Part shown: positions 43,250 through 54,420 of the stretch, one piece after another
How the letters are laid out: every line of letters begins with the position of its first letter
Position numbering within the stretch: position 1 is the stretch's first letter
NCBI RefSeq assembly: GCF_000234665.1
Contig: NC_018332.1
Location: 367,755 to 431,754, forward strand
Source: Leishmania mexicana MHOM/GT/2001/U1103
Lineage: Eukaryota > Euglenozoa > Kinetoplastea > Trypanosomatida > Trypanosomatidae
DNA: 64,000 nt
Reading direction: 5' to 3'
Notes under the pieces: model-generated
What the model was told of the DNA's origin: nothing
What the model saw: only the letters and a program-made list of their open reading frames with translations
Databases searched by the model: none
Translations under genes and position numbers: made by a program

Positions 43250-45016
43250 ACGTTGCATTTAAAGTCATTATCAGCAACCATCGACAGCCCAAGAAAAAAG
43301 ATAGCGCCCAGTAGGCAAAGAAATGCCCCCAGTAGCATGTCCACGGTGGGAGGGAAGCACCTCCGGGGGGTGACCAGTAATTACTTTTAACGTAGCTGCA
43401 TGCACTGTCGGTGGGCTTCCTATGGGTTGGCTGGTTCGCTGACCGACGCTGCCCTCAGCGCATGTCTAGGCACACAGGCACTTCCCGCGCTCAGAGAAGG
43501 AGCGGGGGCATACTTCGTCGCACAATGGAGCTGGTATGACCGTGAGTGTCAGTTGCAAGGCCGGCGCCTTGGCGTCGGCCCCTCCCCAACCGCCTACCTC
43601 TATCCGCCAATGTTGCTCCTCGTTCAACCTCATCGTTTCTCCATCATCGTCTCTCTCGCCTCCTCTTCTTTCGTTGCGGCGTGTTTGCTTGCCGTTTCGT
43701 GTTGGGTTTTACCTCCCCTGTGTCGATAACAACACACACACACACACACACACGGACGCGACCCCCGAATCTATTGGTGTAGCACTTTTTATAAGGTGTC
43801 GTTTCGTCCCATCCCCTTCTTCCCCCCCCCCGTTCCGGCGCACGCCCTTCCTTCCCCACTGCAACTTTTCCAAACCTCCCCTCCGCCCACAAGCAGAAGA
43901 AGTTCTATCATCAGGCACACGCCTTCCGCCTCGCCTCACTCTTCTTCGCTCTCTCTTTCTCGTTGCCGGCTAGCTGGGGGGAGGGAGGCCAGCAGTGCGC
44001 GATACGTTTTTCAGCTTCTGGAGAGAAGGGAAAAGCAACGAAAACGGAAAAAAAGAAAACGGAAAGTCCTCGGACAAGCGTGCGTGGCGGTGCCGTCGTG
44101 TGCGCAGCTTAGTCATCTGCTCTGCCTTGTTGCTCTACGACGGTCTTTGTATTTCTTTTTTTTGATTTGTTTGGGTGTTTCCTACGGGTGCCTTGCTTCA
44201 GGGGTTTGCATCAACGCTGTCTTTCTGTGTCTGTTTTTCGCCGCGTGCGCGTGTGCAACACACATCTTGTTGTGCTGTTGTTGACACGGTTCTCTCCGAC
44301 TCCCCGACTCTCGAGCGGCTTTCAAGAAACGACCGTGCAGGGAAACGCAAGGGAAGCACACAGCGCAGTGCCGGGTCTCACGGGGGAGGCGCGTACACAT
44401 CCACCACAGGCGCCTCCGTCTTTTTGTTGTTGTCACGGCACATGTCGGTGGCCCTCAATCCTTTCCTTTCCGCCTTTTTCTTTGTGCGCCACTCCCCCCT
44501 TCCAGTCCGCCGCTCCGCTGCCAAGCAGCTCTCTCTCTCTTTCTCTCTACCCCACCCCCTCTACATTCGTCATAGAGCCGGCGTGGAAACCCCTCCCTTG
44601 CCTCTCTCTCCCACACACAGACATCGAGGCCCACAACCAGTGAGGTCAGGGAACCGACTTGACGCCATTGTGTGCTCTTGAAACGCGTGCCCCGCCACCC
44701 ACCCACCCCCTTCCTCCTCCCCGCAGAATCTTTTTCACTTTCTCTCCCCATTTCTCATTTATTAGCACTATCAAAGCAGTCGTCGCCGCCGGACCAACAC
44801 CGCCGCCACCCTCTCCGTTTCCTTCTTCTGCCGCCACCTTCTTCACCTCCTCTGCCCTCCCCCCGGCGCCTCGCGCGTCTTCTCCCCCTCCTTTGTGTTC
44901 TCGTTGTCTCCTCGTCCGCGCCTCGCCTTCACCTTCGCACACGCCCCACTCCCTCATCCGCGTAACCCGTTTTCTTTTTTTCCTTTTTTACATCCCCTGG
45001 AGGTGCGTGAGACACA
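43250..45016 (+). other. Intergenic region with anonymous block and microsatellites
   Basis: No gene supported. About 43330-43570 is GC-balanced and free of pyrimidine tracts, so it may be another old retroposon remnant. A CA repeat lies at 43732-43753. Long C/T tracts (44700-44995) lead to AG at 45001-45002, a plausible acceptor 15 bases before the next ATG. Confidence 0.45.
43732..43753. repeat. (AC)n microsatellite
   Basis: Eleven AC units in intergenic DNA. Confidence 0.9.
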
Positions 45017-46585
45017 ATGACGTCCAGCGAGAAACGATCGCGGTCCTCGGAGAACAAGGAGAGGCCGTACAACAGCCAGCAATATCAGCACCAGCAGCCC
45101 CAGCAGAAGGAAAACCACAGTAGTGAACATCAGGGTACCCAAGCACGGTCTGACCCTAATATGAGGGAGGCGGCGCGTCAGCACCGCAAGGGTAGTGGCG
45201 CGCACCACTCTGAACACGAGGAGCGCAGCCAGTCTCTGACGGAGAGGTATCAGCACCGAGTGGAGCAAGCGTCGTCGGTGTGGCTGAGCGGCATCCTGAA
45301 CGGCCACAGCTACGCACCGCGGCCCAAGAAGGTGGATGAGGCGGCGCTGAGCGACACCGCCAAGGAGGAGCTGCTGAGGAAGCGAACGTACACGATTCCG
45401 CGTGGGTACAAGTACCACAAGGATGACCTGCCCCCGATTCTGAACCAGGTGCCACAGAAAGGCTTCCGAACGGCCCTTATGATCCACATGATCTTCTTCG
45501 GTATCGCATTTGTCTTCACGCTGGCAGCTGCCTGCCCCATCCCATGGTACCGTGGCAGGAACGTCGATGCTGGCGGGATAAACTACAAGGACCGTTTGTT
45601 TTCTCTGTGGAAGGCGGAGGGTGGCAGCTACGCGGTCGTGTGGGTGCATCAGATGAAGGGCTGCCCTTTGGAGAAGCAGTTCTACCAGGCCATCGCCGTG
45701 TCCACCATTGTGGGCTGCGTGCTCTCCCTCCTCTCTCTTCTTACCTCTGGCGTGCGCCTCGCCGGTCATATCTCCTACGGCTGGATCTTACTCTTTAGTT
45801 TCCTTGCCTTCGCCTGGACGCTCTGCGGCAATGCAATGTCGATCAGCTTCTATTATTCCTCTCGCTGCAAGGCGCCACGGTTTTCAAACACGGCGCTCCT
45901 CGACGCCGGCTTCGCGCTGTCGCTGCTGGCGTGGGTCTTCCAGTTGGCCGGCCTCCTGGTCATTGTTCTGGTGACAAAGGTGAACGTTGGCCCAGTGCTG
46001 AAGCAGCTGCGTGTGATGGACACGTACTACATGGCGCTGCTGTGCGTGTCGCTCCTGTTTCTGTGCGTGACAAACACGGGCACTGTGTGGAAACGCCGGT
46101 TCAACACCCGTGACGTGAACGTGGTGCGTGTGACGTACTGGCACACGGAGCTCATTATGCCGAACGGCACCAGCCTCTACTATGGTCGGGGGGACTATCG
46201 CTGCAGTGCCTATAGCAAGCGCATGAAGGCGAGTATCTCATTTCTCATCCTGTCCAGTATCGCGCTATTTATGGCCATTATGCTGGCGATCCCGGCCTTC
46301 CTCGCGCGCGGCTGCCGCATCGCCTCGATCGTCTTCTCCGTCATCACGCTCGTGTTCTTAATCATTTCCTGGGTTACTGCCGTCGCTGTGCTGCACGGTA
46401 ACTCTTGCACCGGGGCCGTCACTGGCACCATGTACCAGGACTACCCGGGTGTGCCCTCCGGCATTCAGAACGGACTGACGAACTTTCCGCGCTACAGCTT
46501 GCAGGAGGGGGTCGTTTTCTCTATTGTCTCGTGGGTCATCGTACTTTGCGCCACCGTCTTCAACCTTCGAGTGCCGTGGTTGTAG
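45017..46585 (+). CDS. Eight-transmembrane protein with two amastin-like modules
   Basis: 522 residues from the ATG at 45017. A hydrophilic Gln/Ser/Arg-rich head of about 145 residues precedes two consecutive 4-TM modules. Module 1 helices: ALMIHMIFFGIAFVFTLAAA, AVSTIVGCVLSLLSLLTSGV, WILLFSFLAFAWTLCGNAMS and GFALSLLAWVFQLAGLLVIV. Module 2 helices: YYMALLCVSLLFLCVTNTG, ISFLILSSIALFMAIMLAIP, SIVFSVITLVFLIISWVTAV and VVFSIVSWVIVLCATVFNL. The loop after helix 1 of module 1 has RLFSLWKAEGG...MKGC, recalling the aromatic/Cys loop of amastins. Amastins are surface glycoproteins of intracellular stages; the role of double-module forms is unknown to me. The adjacent single-module gene suggests duplication and fusion. 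Confidence 0.8.
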   Translation: MTSSEKRSRSSENKERPYNSQQYQHQQPQQKENHSSEHQGTQARSDPNMREAARQHRKGSGAHHSEHEERSQSLTERYQHRVEQASSVWLSGILNGHSYAPRPKKVDEAALSDTAKEELLRKRTYTIPRGYKYHKDDLPPILNQVPQKGFRTALMIHMIFFGIAFVFTLAAACPIPWYRGRNVDAGGINYKDRLFSLWKAEGGSYAVVWVHQMKGCPLEKQFYQAIAVSTIVGCVLSLLSLLTSGVRLAGHISYGWILLFSFLAFAWTLCGNAMSISFYYSSRCKAPRFSNTALLDAGFALSLLAWVFQLAGLLVIVLVTKVNVGPVLKQLRVMDTYYMALLCVSLLFLCVTNTGTVWKRRFNTRDVNVVRVTYWHTELIMPNGTSLYYGRGDYRCSAYSKRMKASISFLILSSIALFMAIMLAIPAFLARGCRIASIVFSVITLVFLIISWVTAVAVLHGNSCTGAVTGTMYQDYPGVPSGIQNGLTNFPRYSLQEGVVFSIVSWVIVLCATVFNLRVPWL

Positions 46586-47809
46586 GTGAAGGTCGTAGAG
46601 CAACAGAGGGAAGATGTGACGAGGAGTAAAAGAGGGAACAGAAAGAAGACCCGTGGTAGAGGAACGATGAGGCAAGGGAATCGTGACGGAGCGAAGACAT
46701 GCCGATGACGGGAGAAGTGTAGAGGCGGCAGGGGTTGGAGCAAGCGGAGTAGCCAACCAGCCCACACGTACACGGAACGGGGTCGATATGTGTCTCTGCG
46801 GTGAACGTAGGCTGACTATCGCGGTTTGTTCGTGGTGTGTATGGACAAGGCGCAGCTTCCGCGGCGGGCCGCATCTCCGCTCTCCCCCAGCTCCTCCTCG
46901 TCTGACCGGCGGGCCATCATGTCCCACCAATGGGGCTCTGCCGCGTGAGGACGGATGGGACGCGGCGGCAGTGCGAAGAAACAGAAAAAAACGACCTCGG
47001 AATTTCCGCACGTGCGTTTGTGGCTTCGGAATGGCTCTGTCTGCCTGGTAGTGGGTCGTTCTAGAGAGCAGGTCAGAATGGCGGACGGCGCTCCCACTCC
47101 GTAAACGCGACGGTGCCTGTCATTGCAATCCGCTTCCCTGTTGCCGTCTCTGTGTGAGGGCGCTGGCTCCCCTTTTGCTCGCCGGCAGAACAACCTTACT
47201 TTGTTATTTTTCGCTTGTGCTTTGGGTGAACAGTGTTGCATTCCAACTGACTTTCACCATGAGTAGACGGGGGTGCCGCGTAGAGACATCTCACCGTCTA
47301 CTGCAACGTCGCCGTGATCATCCTTCATTGGTTGGTGTTCAGAAAGGGTCGGAAGGTGGTGCCTCCTCGCAGATTCTCTTGCTTGGATTCGCTGCGCCGC
47401 GTCGCACACGGGCCCCGGAAACACGCACAGCTACACCTTCACGCCAAACAAAAAATGAAAGAGGGAGAAAGGCTACTGGGTAGCCTCTCCGTGCTGACGC
47501 CGTCATGCAGGCGGTGCATGAGCCACTGCATCCTGATATTTTTCCCCCACCTACCCACCCCCTCCCCTCAGGCCCTCCACGCCTTTTTGTTGTTGCGTTC
47601 GATTGGCCCTTCGCATCATTCTGGTATGGGGGGACTGCTCATATGCGCTCGCAACACGCATGGGGGGGGGGGAGCTTTTGGGGGGGGGGGGATGAGGGCT
47701 TGTCTACATCGTAGTGGCGATTGTTCCTCCGCAGGTGGTGCGGCTGATCGGAGATGAAGCTTTGTTACCCAGTGCTGCTGACGTCTCTTTCTTTTCCTCT
47801 TATGCGTGT

Positions 47810-47832
47810 CCCATCCCATCCCATCCCATCCC
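47810..47832. repeat. (CCCAT)n pentamer repeat
   Basis: Four and a half CCCAT units in tandem, with a second shorter run of the same unit near 48120-48135. Confidence 0.85.
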
Positions 47833-50800
47833 CACCCCCGATTGCCCCGTCTCCTTCCAGCGTCGTGTGTTTTGTCCTCGTGCCGTCGAGCTTCGTTCTT
47901 TTTTTTTGTTGTTGTTGTATCCATGTGCGGCTGTCAAGGTTCCCGTTTTAACCCCCACCTCCGTCTCTTCCATGCCATGCCATCGTTCTTTTTCGGTTCC
48001 TTATGACCCCCACCCGTTCCGCTCGTTGCCGTCTAACCTCAGCTGCCTGGGCCCATCTCCTGATTGATTCGCCTCTCACCTCTCCACCCCAAGCCCCCCT
48101 TCCTGGCTGCCTCCCCTCCCCCATCCCATCCCACCACCATCACCGCTGTCCTCATTGTTTCCATTCGATCCTGAAGTGTCCCTGCTAGTATTATTGCCGT
48201 TTTCTATTATTACGACGACTGTGTTGGCTTGCTTTGTGTGCGCATGCCGTCCTCATGCCGGTGTGCGCTCCCTCCCTCCCTCCCCTCGTGTTCGCTTCTG
48301 CTTTCGTTCCTTACGTGTGTGTGTGTCATGTGATGTTTCTGTGGGGCTATCATTGTCTTTGGTGTCTTTTTTCTCCTTCATCCTGCTTCTACCATCATCT
48401 GTATGCCTGTGTGTGTGTGCGATGTCGTATTATCCAGCCCTTCTCTCGTCGGCGGAGGCTGTGTCTTTTCCGTTTGTAAAACATTTCTCTGGTTGGCATC
48501 CATCAGACCTTCGCCGTCTTCCTTGTTTATGTTGCTAGGTATGAATCTGGCGCTGTTGTTTTGCTGTGTGGTCGTGGCTGTTTTTTGTTTGTTTGCTCGG
48601 ATGCGTTGCTCGCTAGCCTCGGCGTTCCCGTTTCTTGCGATGAGGCGGTGGCTCGCAACTCCTCGATCCCACTATTCACTGTGAAGGTGCGGCATGGATA
48701 AGCCGCATGCCCACCGCTCTCCCTCTCTCCCTCTCCCTCTGAAATTCTCTCTAAACTATCACGTCCTCATTAATGCTTTTCTTCACGATTCTAATCGAAG
48801 TCTGCCCGCCATCTTTTTCAATCTCTCCATGATGTATCACCATATAGCATCGTTCGGCTTGCGTGCACGCAGGCCAACGATACGCGTAGAGAAACACGTG
48901 CCGCCACAGATGCGAAGCGTGCTGCTACTGCGGGGGCGTATGCGTGTGTATGGGGCTCTTTTTCTTTTACTCGACAACCCACGCGCGCGCGAGCGCCAAG
49001 GAAAGTTAACCGGAAACACACACACACACAAAGTGGAGAGCGCTGCGAAAATACGGCCAAGTAGAGGAACCACTGCTCGTTTGTTTTTGTTTGTTTGCTA
49101 GCTTGTTTGTTTCGCCACTGTCACCTGTGCCCCCTCCTCCTCCTCCCTCCCTCCTCTATTGCCATGCGCACGTACACACGCACACACAAGTCGACATACA
49201 CACGTTGCTTTTCGTTTTTTTCTTTCGCTTTCTTTCCACTCCACTCCACCTTGTTTTTCTTACCGTTTCCTAGGACCCGCCTGTGTACTGGCTTGATGTC
49301 TGCATCGTGACCATCATCGTTCTGTTTTGCATTGTGTCTGCGTCGCTGCTGCCTTTTCCTTGTGTCATTGTGATGGTGTTGGTGGTTGAACTTAGCTCAC
49401 TAGCCTCGTTTTTTTTCTTCGCTGTTGGTACCGGCTTTATCTGTGTGTACGTGTTGCGTGTTTTTGTGTGCCAGAGTATACGATCTCCATCGCTGCCCGC
49501 GTCTCCCTGTTTTTATTTTATGTCTTCCGTCTCTTCTACGTTTCTTCATGTGAACCGGGGGCGAGTGACGGCAGCTGCGCGGTGTCATGAAGTCACCCTC
49601 GGTGGCATAGGAAGAACTCTTTGTTTTCGTGTTCTCATGTAGGGCTGCGTCTCTCTCGCGCGCGCGCGCACCTCCCCCCCCCTTTCCGCGAGTGTGTGCC
49701 GGGACTTTTGGTCCCTCCCTCGGCCGCATTCAGGCGTTTTTCAGCTTGCGTCATTGTCGTCGGTGGCGGCGAGAGAGAACGCAGGCACACATGGGCAGTC
49801 AGCGCGCTAGGATCCAGATCCCGTACGCATAGTTTCTCGCGTCCTATGAAGCCAACCAACCCCCCCCCTCCCCGCGGCGCCTTCCCCAAGGGTGGCGAGT
49901 CACTTTTCCGCCAGTCAAGGAAAACCTTAAGCGCGCAGGAAGGATCATTCAAAAAAAAGAAAATGGCAAAATGCAGGGCGCCCAACGAGGAGTGACGCGT
50001 GCAGGTATGCGCCCTCGCACACGCATCCATTCCTCATGAGCGAAAGCGAACAACAACAAAAGGGGAGAAATAACAGCGCGATCGTTGTTCATTGCACAAC
50101 ACTTATTCTGTATCCTACCGCACGAATGTGTACGTGTGTGGGGGGGATTGGTCTATGCCTCTGGAGGCATTTGTGTAGTGCTGATACCCTCCACCTCACC
50201 CCCCCCCTCTCGCACGTGGTGTGGAAGCCATCCCTGTCACCTTGCTCCGCTCCTTCCACTTCCGTGCCCTACGTTACTCTTCACTCATTTTGCATGTGTG
50301 CATCCCCACCTCTACCCTAACACACGCGGTACTCGTTGCGTTGTGGTTGTTGTTTACACGTTCTCCCTCTTTGTGTTTGGTGGGTCACGTCATGTCTCTA
50401 CAAGGTCACCCGCCGGCGTGGACTTCGCGTTTTCTCGTTTGTTTGTTTTCGGTGTTTCTGCATACCGGAGGATGCCGGTGCGTGTACGTGTGCGTGCTGG
50501 GCGTGATGGGCCGAGGGTGTGCGGCGGATCCCTCTCCCTCTTTCGCAATTTCAAAGGACAGATCAAGCGGGCGGAGAGCGGGCACGCGCAGGAAGGACGC
50601 GAGAGCATTGCATAGAGTAGGGGGAAGGATGCACTGTGTGAAGAGCGAGTAGGCATGGGGGACGCAGGCATCTGGATACATCCGCTTTACTTTCTTGCGA
50701 TGCACTGCGAACAATGCAGCTGATCACCAATCTCGCTTGTTTACTTCGATTGCACTTGCCATCCCGATGACTGTGCTCCCTCGCCCACACCATCTTCTCT

Positions 50801-52527
50801 CTGAGGCAGAGTCTCTCCCTATGGGGCCGCCCGCGTTGTTCTCTCTGTCCCCCTCGCGCCATGAGACGCTGCGTATGACGGGTGCGGTGTTGCGACGGAC
50901 TCGTTGATACTGCTGGTACTTCCTCCTCCTTCGTGGGTGTGCCACTCACTTGCGCGTTTTCCCTTTTCCGTCTTTTTTTTCGTCGTCGTGGTCTTAGCAG
51001 GTACGGTCTTGATACCCCTTCTCTACTCTCTACATTGCCTCACACTGCAGCAGCAGAGGCTCTCCTTTCTTTGGGGGGGGGAGGGTTACTTCGTCGTTCG
51101 TTGGGTTCATTCTACTGTCGACGTCTGTCTGCACACGTGAGAGCGTACGTGTCCGCGCCTCGCGCTCTGTGCAGAGAGTACGGCCGAGGGAGCCGAGGAA
51201 ACCCTATTCCAAAGGAGAGCTTTGTGTGGACAAGGCCAGGGAGAGTGGACCGACAAAAAATGGGGACGAGGTGGCCATCAGCGCCGACATGCCCCTTCTC
51301 CTTACCTCCCTGTTTCCACCATGGATCTCGCTGCATTGGTTTGTGTTTTTTTTCCTGTTTCTTGTCTGCGTACGTGCCGTTGTGTCTCGTTGATGTTCTT
51401 GTATGCACGAGTGGCGTACGTCTGTGTGCGCGCTCTCTCCTTTCGCTGCATGCACGCTTGTGTGTATGCATTTTCTCTCTCTCTGTGTGTGTGTGTGTGT
51501 GTGCTTCGTCCCCCTCTTAAATAGCTCTCCATTTTTTGATGACGATGTTGCTCCCCTCGGGGGAGGAGAGAGGGAGGGGGAGGGGGGACTCTTTTCCGCC
51601 TCACCTGCTCATTGCTTGTGTTTTCACGTCCTCTTCTCCTCCTCCTTGTTGTCCTCTGTTCTCACTCGGTTTGCCTGTCTGCCTCTGTCGCTGTGTCTGC
51701 GTGCACGTCGGCACACGTCTTTCGTGCGCTCCTATACATACACATGCATCCCCCCCCCATGCACGGAATGTTTCCCCCGCGATGGTCAAAGAAGGAAAGA
51801 CGTAACTAAGATTTTGAAAGAAGCAAAGGCGAAAAAAAAGGAGATACAGAGAGGCGACAGCGGGGTGACAACATTCTGTGCAGGGGGGAAGGTAATGTCC
51901 AGTAGACACCAACTGGGCGGGCTTCTGTTTGTGTGTGTACGTGTGTACGTGTGTGCGTATGGTGTGTGTGGTGTGTGTGAGAAGGGATTGCAGGGGACGA
52001 AACCACGACAATGCCGAATCGGGCCGATAAATTCCTCGTAGCTTTGAGGCCGTGTAGGCCACGCCGTCCCAACCCCAGTCAACGCTCTGCCCGCCCCTCA
52101 TCTGTCCTTGTGCCGGTGCGGAACGTTGTCTGCTTCCCTCTCCGCTCTGGATCTTTGTGTACAAGGCATCCGATCTCAGCGATAGAGACGGATTGTGAGG
52201 CATCGGAGGGACTGCATGCCGGCAGGCATATGCGTTGTGCACGGACGGACGTATCAAAGGTGTTGGTGGTGCGTGCATTGCCCCCACTCCACCCCATCGT
52301 GTCGCTCCCGTGCCCACGTCTCGTATCATTGGCGTCTCTCGCCGTGCCCGCTCACACATTTGCATGGCCGAGCCTTCCACCACACAAACCCTTCGCCGCC
52401 CGTCATCTCCCTTTCATCCACACGCACACGCACACACACAGTTGCAACGAGCAGTGCCCCTTTCCCGACTTTCTCTCTCCAAGGTCATACACCCAGCACA
52501 CACACAAGCAGCGACTGCGATCCTACC

Positions 52528-52563
52528 CGCCCCCCTCTTCTCCCTTTTTTTATTCCGTCGTAG
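52528..52563 (+). promoter_or_regulatory. Candidate trans-splice acceptor for ETF-alpha
   Basis: A C-rich then T-rich tract is followed by GTAG with AG at 52562-52563, 52 bases before the ATG at 52616. It supports that ATG rather than upstream methionines in the same open frame. Confidence 0.5.
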
Positions 52564-52615
52564 AGACACCCGTGTATCTCGAAACGGAAACGAAACCTTT
52601 TTCTTTCGGCAAAGC

Positions 52616-53593
52616 ATGTTCCGCGCGACTGCACTCTCACTGGGCAAAGCCCTCGTCATTGCTGAGATGGTGGGTGGGAAGGCCTCACCAGCGACGCTGT
52701 CCGCCATTACAGGCGCCACGAAGGTGGGCCCTGTGACGATCCTGGTGGCCGGTGCGTCCGCCAAGGATGAGGCCCAGGTGCTGGCCAAGATCAAGCCTGT
52801 TGCGAGCGTGCTCGTGACGGTCGGGGAGCAATACAGCCACGGCCTCCCGGAGGAGTACGCTCCGCTCATCGACGCGGCGGTGAAGGCGAACGGTTACACG
52901 CACGTCTTTGCCGGGACTTCGGCATTCGGCAAAAACGTGATCCCCAGGGCGGCAGCGAGGCAGAGCTGCATGCCCATTCCCGAAGTCACGGAGATCGTGG
53001 ACGAGAACACGTTTGTGCGGCAGACGTACGCTGGCAATGCGATAACGACCATCAAGTCGTCTGACAAGATCAAGTACTGTACCTTGCGCGGTACGTCGTT
53101 TGAGCGAGCCGAGGTTGGCGGTGGTAGCGCCGCAGTGGCGGATCTCGCCGCGACCCCGGCGGTGGGTAAGGCAAAGTTTGTAGAAGACCAGCTGTCCACC
53201 AGCGATAAGCCCGACCTGATGACGGCAGCGACCGTCATCTCTGGCGGCCGAGGTATGAAGAGCGGCGATAACTTCAAGATGCTCGAGGAGCTCGCCGCCC
53301 CGCTGAATGCAGCTGTCGGCGCTACCCGCGCTGTTGTAGATGCCGGCTACGTGCCAAATGAGATGCAGATCGGCCAGACGGGCAAGACCGTCGCCCCGAA
53401 CTTCTACCTCGCGTGCGGCATCTCCGGCGCTATCCAGCACGTAGCCGGCATGAAGGACTCGAAGGTGATCGCGGTGGTTAACACAGACGAGGAAGCGCCC
53501 TTCTTTCAAATCGCCGACTACGGCATTGTCGATGATCTCTTCAAAGTGTTGCCGGCGCTAACGGAGAAGGTCAAGGCGGCTAATGGCAAGTGA
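52616..53593 (+). CDS. ETFA: Electron-transfer flavoprotein alpha subunit
   Basis: 325 residues from the ATG at 52616 ([20 protein letters not shown]). The upstream open frame is 5'-UTR. The N-terminal half is the ETF domain ([20 protein letters not shown]). The C-terminal FAD-binding domain has [19 protein letters not shown] (from 209), [19 protein letters not shown] (with GQTGK at 253-257), [12 protein letters not shown] and [20 protein letters not shown]. Each matches the family. It forms a heterodimer with ETF beta and passes electrons from mitochondrial acyl-CoA dehydrogenases to ETF-ubiquinone oxidoreductase. The presequence is very short, as usual for trypanosomatid mitochondrial proteins. 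The next gene downstream is an acyl-CoA synthetase. Confidence 0.96.
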   Translation: MFRATALSLGKALVIAEMVGGKASPATLSAITGATKVGPVTILVAGASAKDEAQVLAKIKPVASVLVTVGEQYSHGLPEEYAPLIDAAVKANGYTHVFAGTSAFGKNVIPRAAARQSCMPIPEVTEIVDENTFVRQTYAGNAITTIKSSDKIKYCTLRGTSFERAEVGGGSAAVADLAATPAVGKAKFVEDQLSTSDKPDLMTAATVISGGRGMKSGDNFKMLEELAAPLNAAVGATRAVVDAGYVPNEMQIGQTGKTVAPNFYLACGISGAIQHVAGMKDSKVIAVVNTDEEAPFFQIADYGIVDDLFKVLPALTEKVKAANGK

Positions 53594-54079
53594 GGCCCCC
53601 ATGGAAAACAGATGAGCGCATACGATGTACGACAACGGAGGAGGGTGGACGTTGCACGAGGCGCGTGAGGCAAGGAAGGCGGGCTGGAAGTAAAGCGGTT
53701 ATTCGTGGACGCATCGTCGGCACGATTGCTTGTATCACGACCATACGACGGGGCCCTCACTTCCCACCACACATGGGCACTGCAACGTTTTTTTTCTTTT
53801 TCGATGTCCTTATTCGCATTCCGAGTCGAAGGGGCGGATGTGTGAACCAGGAGGAGGAACGCGAGCGCTGGACTGCGGTGATGGGATAGGGCAAAGAGGT
53901 TCTCCAAGGGCTGCACATATCTATGTCTCTGGGTGCGTGAGTCATTAGAGTGTGTCTTCTTATGTGTGTTCGGCTTGTATGGCAGACATACACGCGTGGC
54001 ACAGCCATCTGCCCAAACCTTCCTCCCACGCTCTTGCACCTTTGCTTGCGGCTCCCTGCTCCTGGCGCTGCTGTGGCCC
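53594..54079 (+). other. 3' UTR/intergenic after ETF-alpha
   Basis: No gene seen. Short T-run near 53789. Confidence 0.45.
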
Positions 54080-54420
54080 GTCGCGTGCGCCTCTCCAGTC
54101 CGGAGTGTCCGTGGCCATGGTGACTTGGTGTACAATGACGAGATGGAGAAGCTTGCGAAATCAACCGCACCAGAGGCGCCGACGCCCAAGTGCATGGATT
54201 GCGGACCTGGCCACCGGCCTTAGACGCCAGGCCGCCATCCCCCGAAACCGCGTCGCACGCTGAGGCAAGAGGCTCTTGGCGGCAACGGTCCGACATCAGC
54301 AGAACGCGGATGCTGAGCTCACGAGACGGCAGGTGGCGACCATGCTCACCTAGTTCCGCATGGGCACCTGTCCGCACTTGCGATTCCTGCAACGGCGGGC
54401 GACTGGCAGCGGCCACCATG
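54080..54420 (+). mobile_element. Degenerate ingi-type (DIRE-like) retroposon, RNase H remnant
   Basis: In one frame, 54113-54163 reads GHGDLVYNDEMEKLAKS, which has the His, Asn-Glu/Asp and LAK spacing of the C-terminal RNase H motif of ingi/L1-type non-LTR retroposons. About 160 bases on, in another frame, 54324-54377 reads RRQVATMLT, a stop, then FRMGTCPHL. That matches the conserved segment after RNase H in these elements. In-frame stops and a frameshift separate the pieces, so the copy is dead. Degenerate ingi-related elements are known from Leishmania genomes. Its boundaries are uncertain and probably extend to about 54.6 kb. Confidence 0.45.

Larger units (their letters stand above)
46586..52615 (+). 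other. Six-kilobase gene-free stretch
   Basis: I see no supported gene across 6 kb. It holds pyrimidine and TG/CA tracts, two G-runs (11 G at 47662-47672 and 12 G at 47680-47691), a CCCAT pentamer repeat (47810-47832) and many T-runs. Open frames here are low-complexity. The strong signal is a C/T tract at about 52528-52551 followed by AG at 52562-52563, the likely acceptor for ETF-alpha. Part of the stretch may be long UTR, and a non-coding RNA cannot be excluded. Confidence 0.5.

Noticed and set aside
42841..43314. 157-codon frame, nearly identical to a minus-strand frame at 31050-31595
   Set aside because: The conservation is explained by the two copies of the 555-bp repeat; not a gene pair.
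52235..52615. Upstream in-frame start for ETF-alpha
   Set aside because: The extension crosses a polypyrimidine tract and AG, and the family N-terminus starts at 52616.
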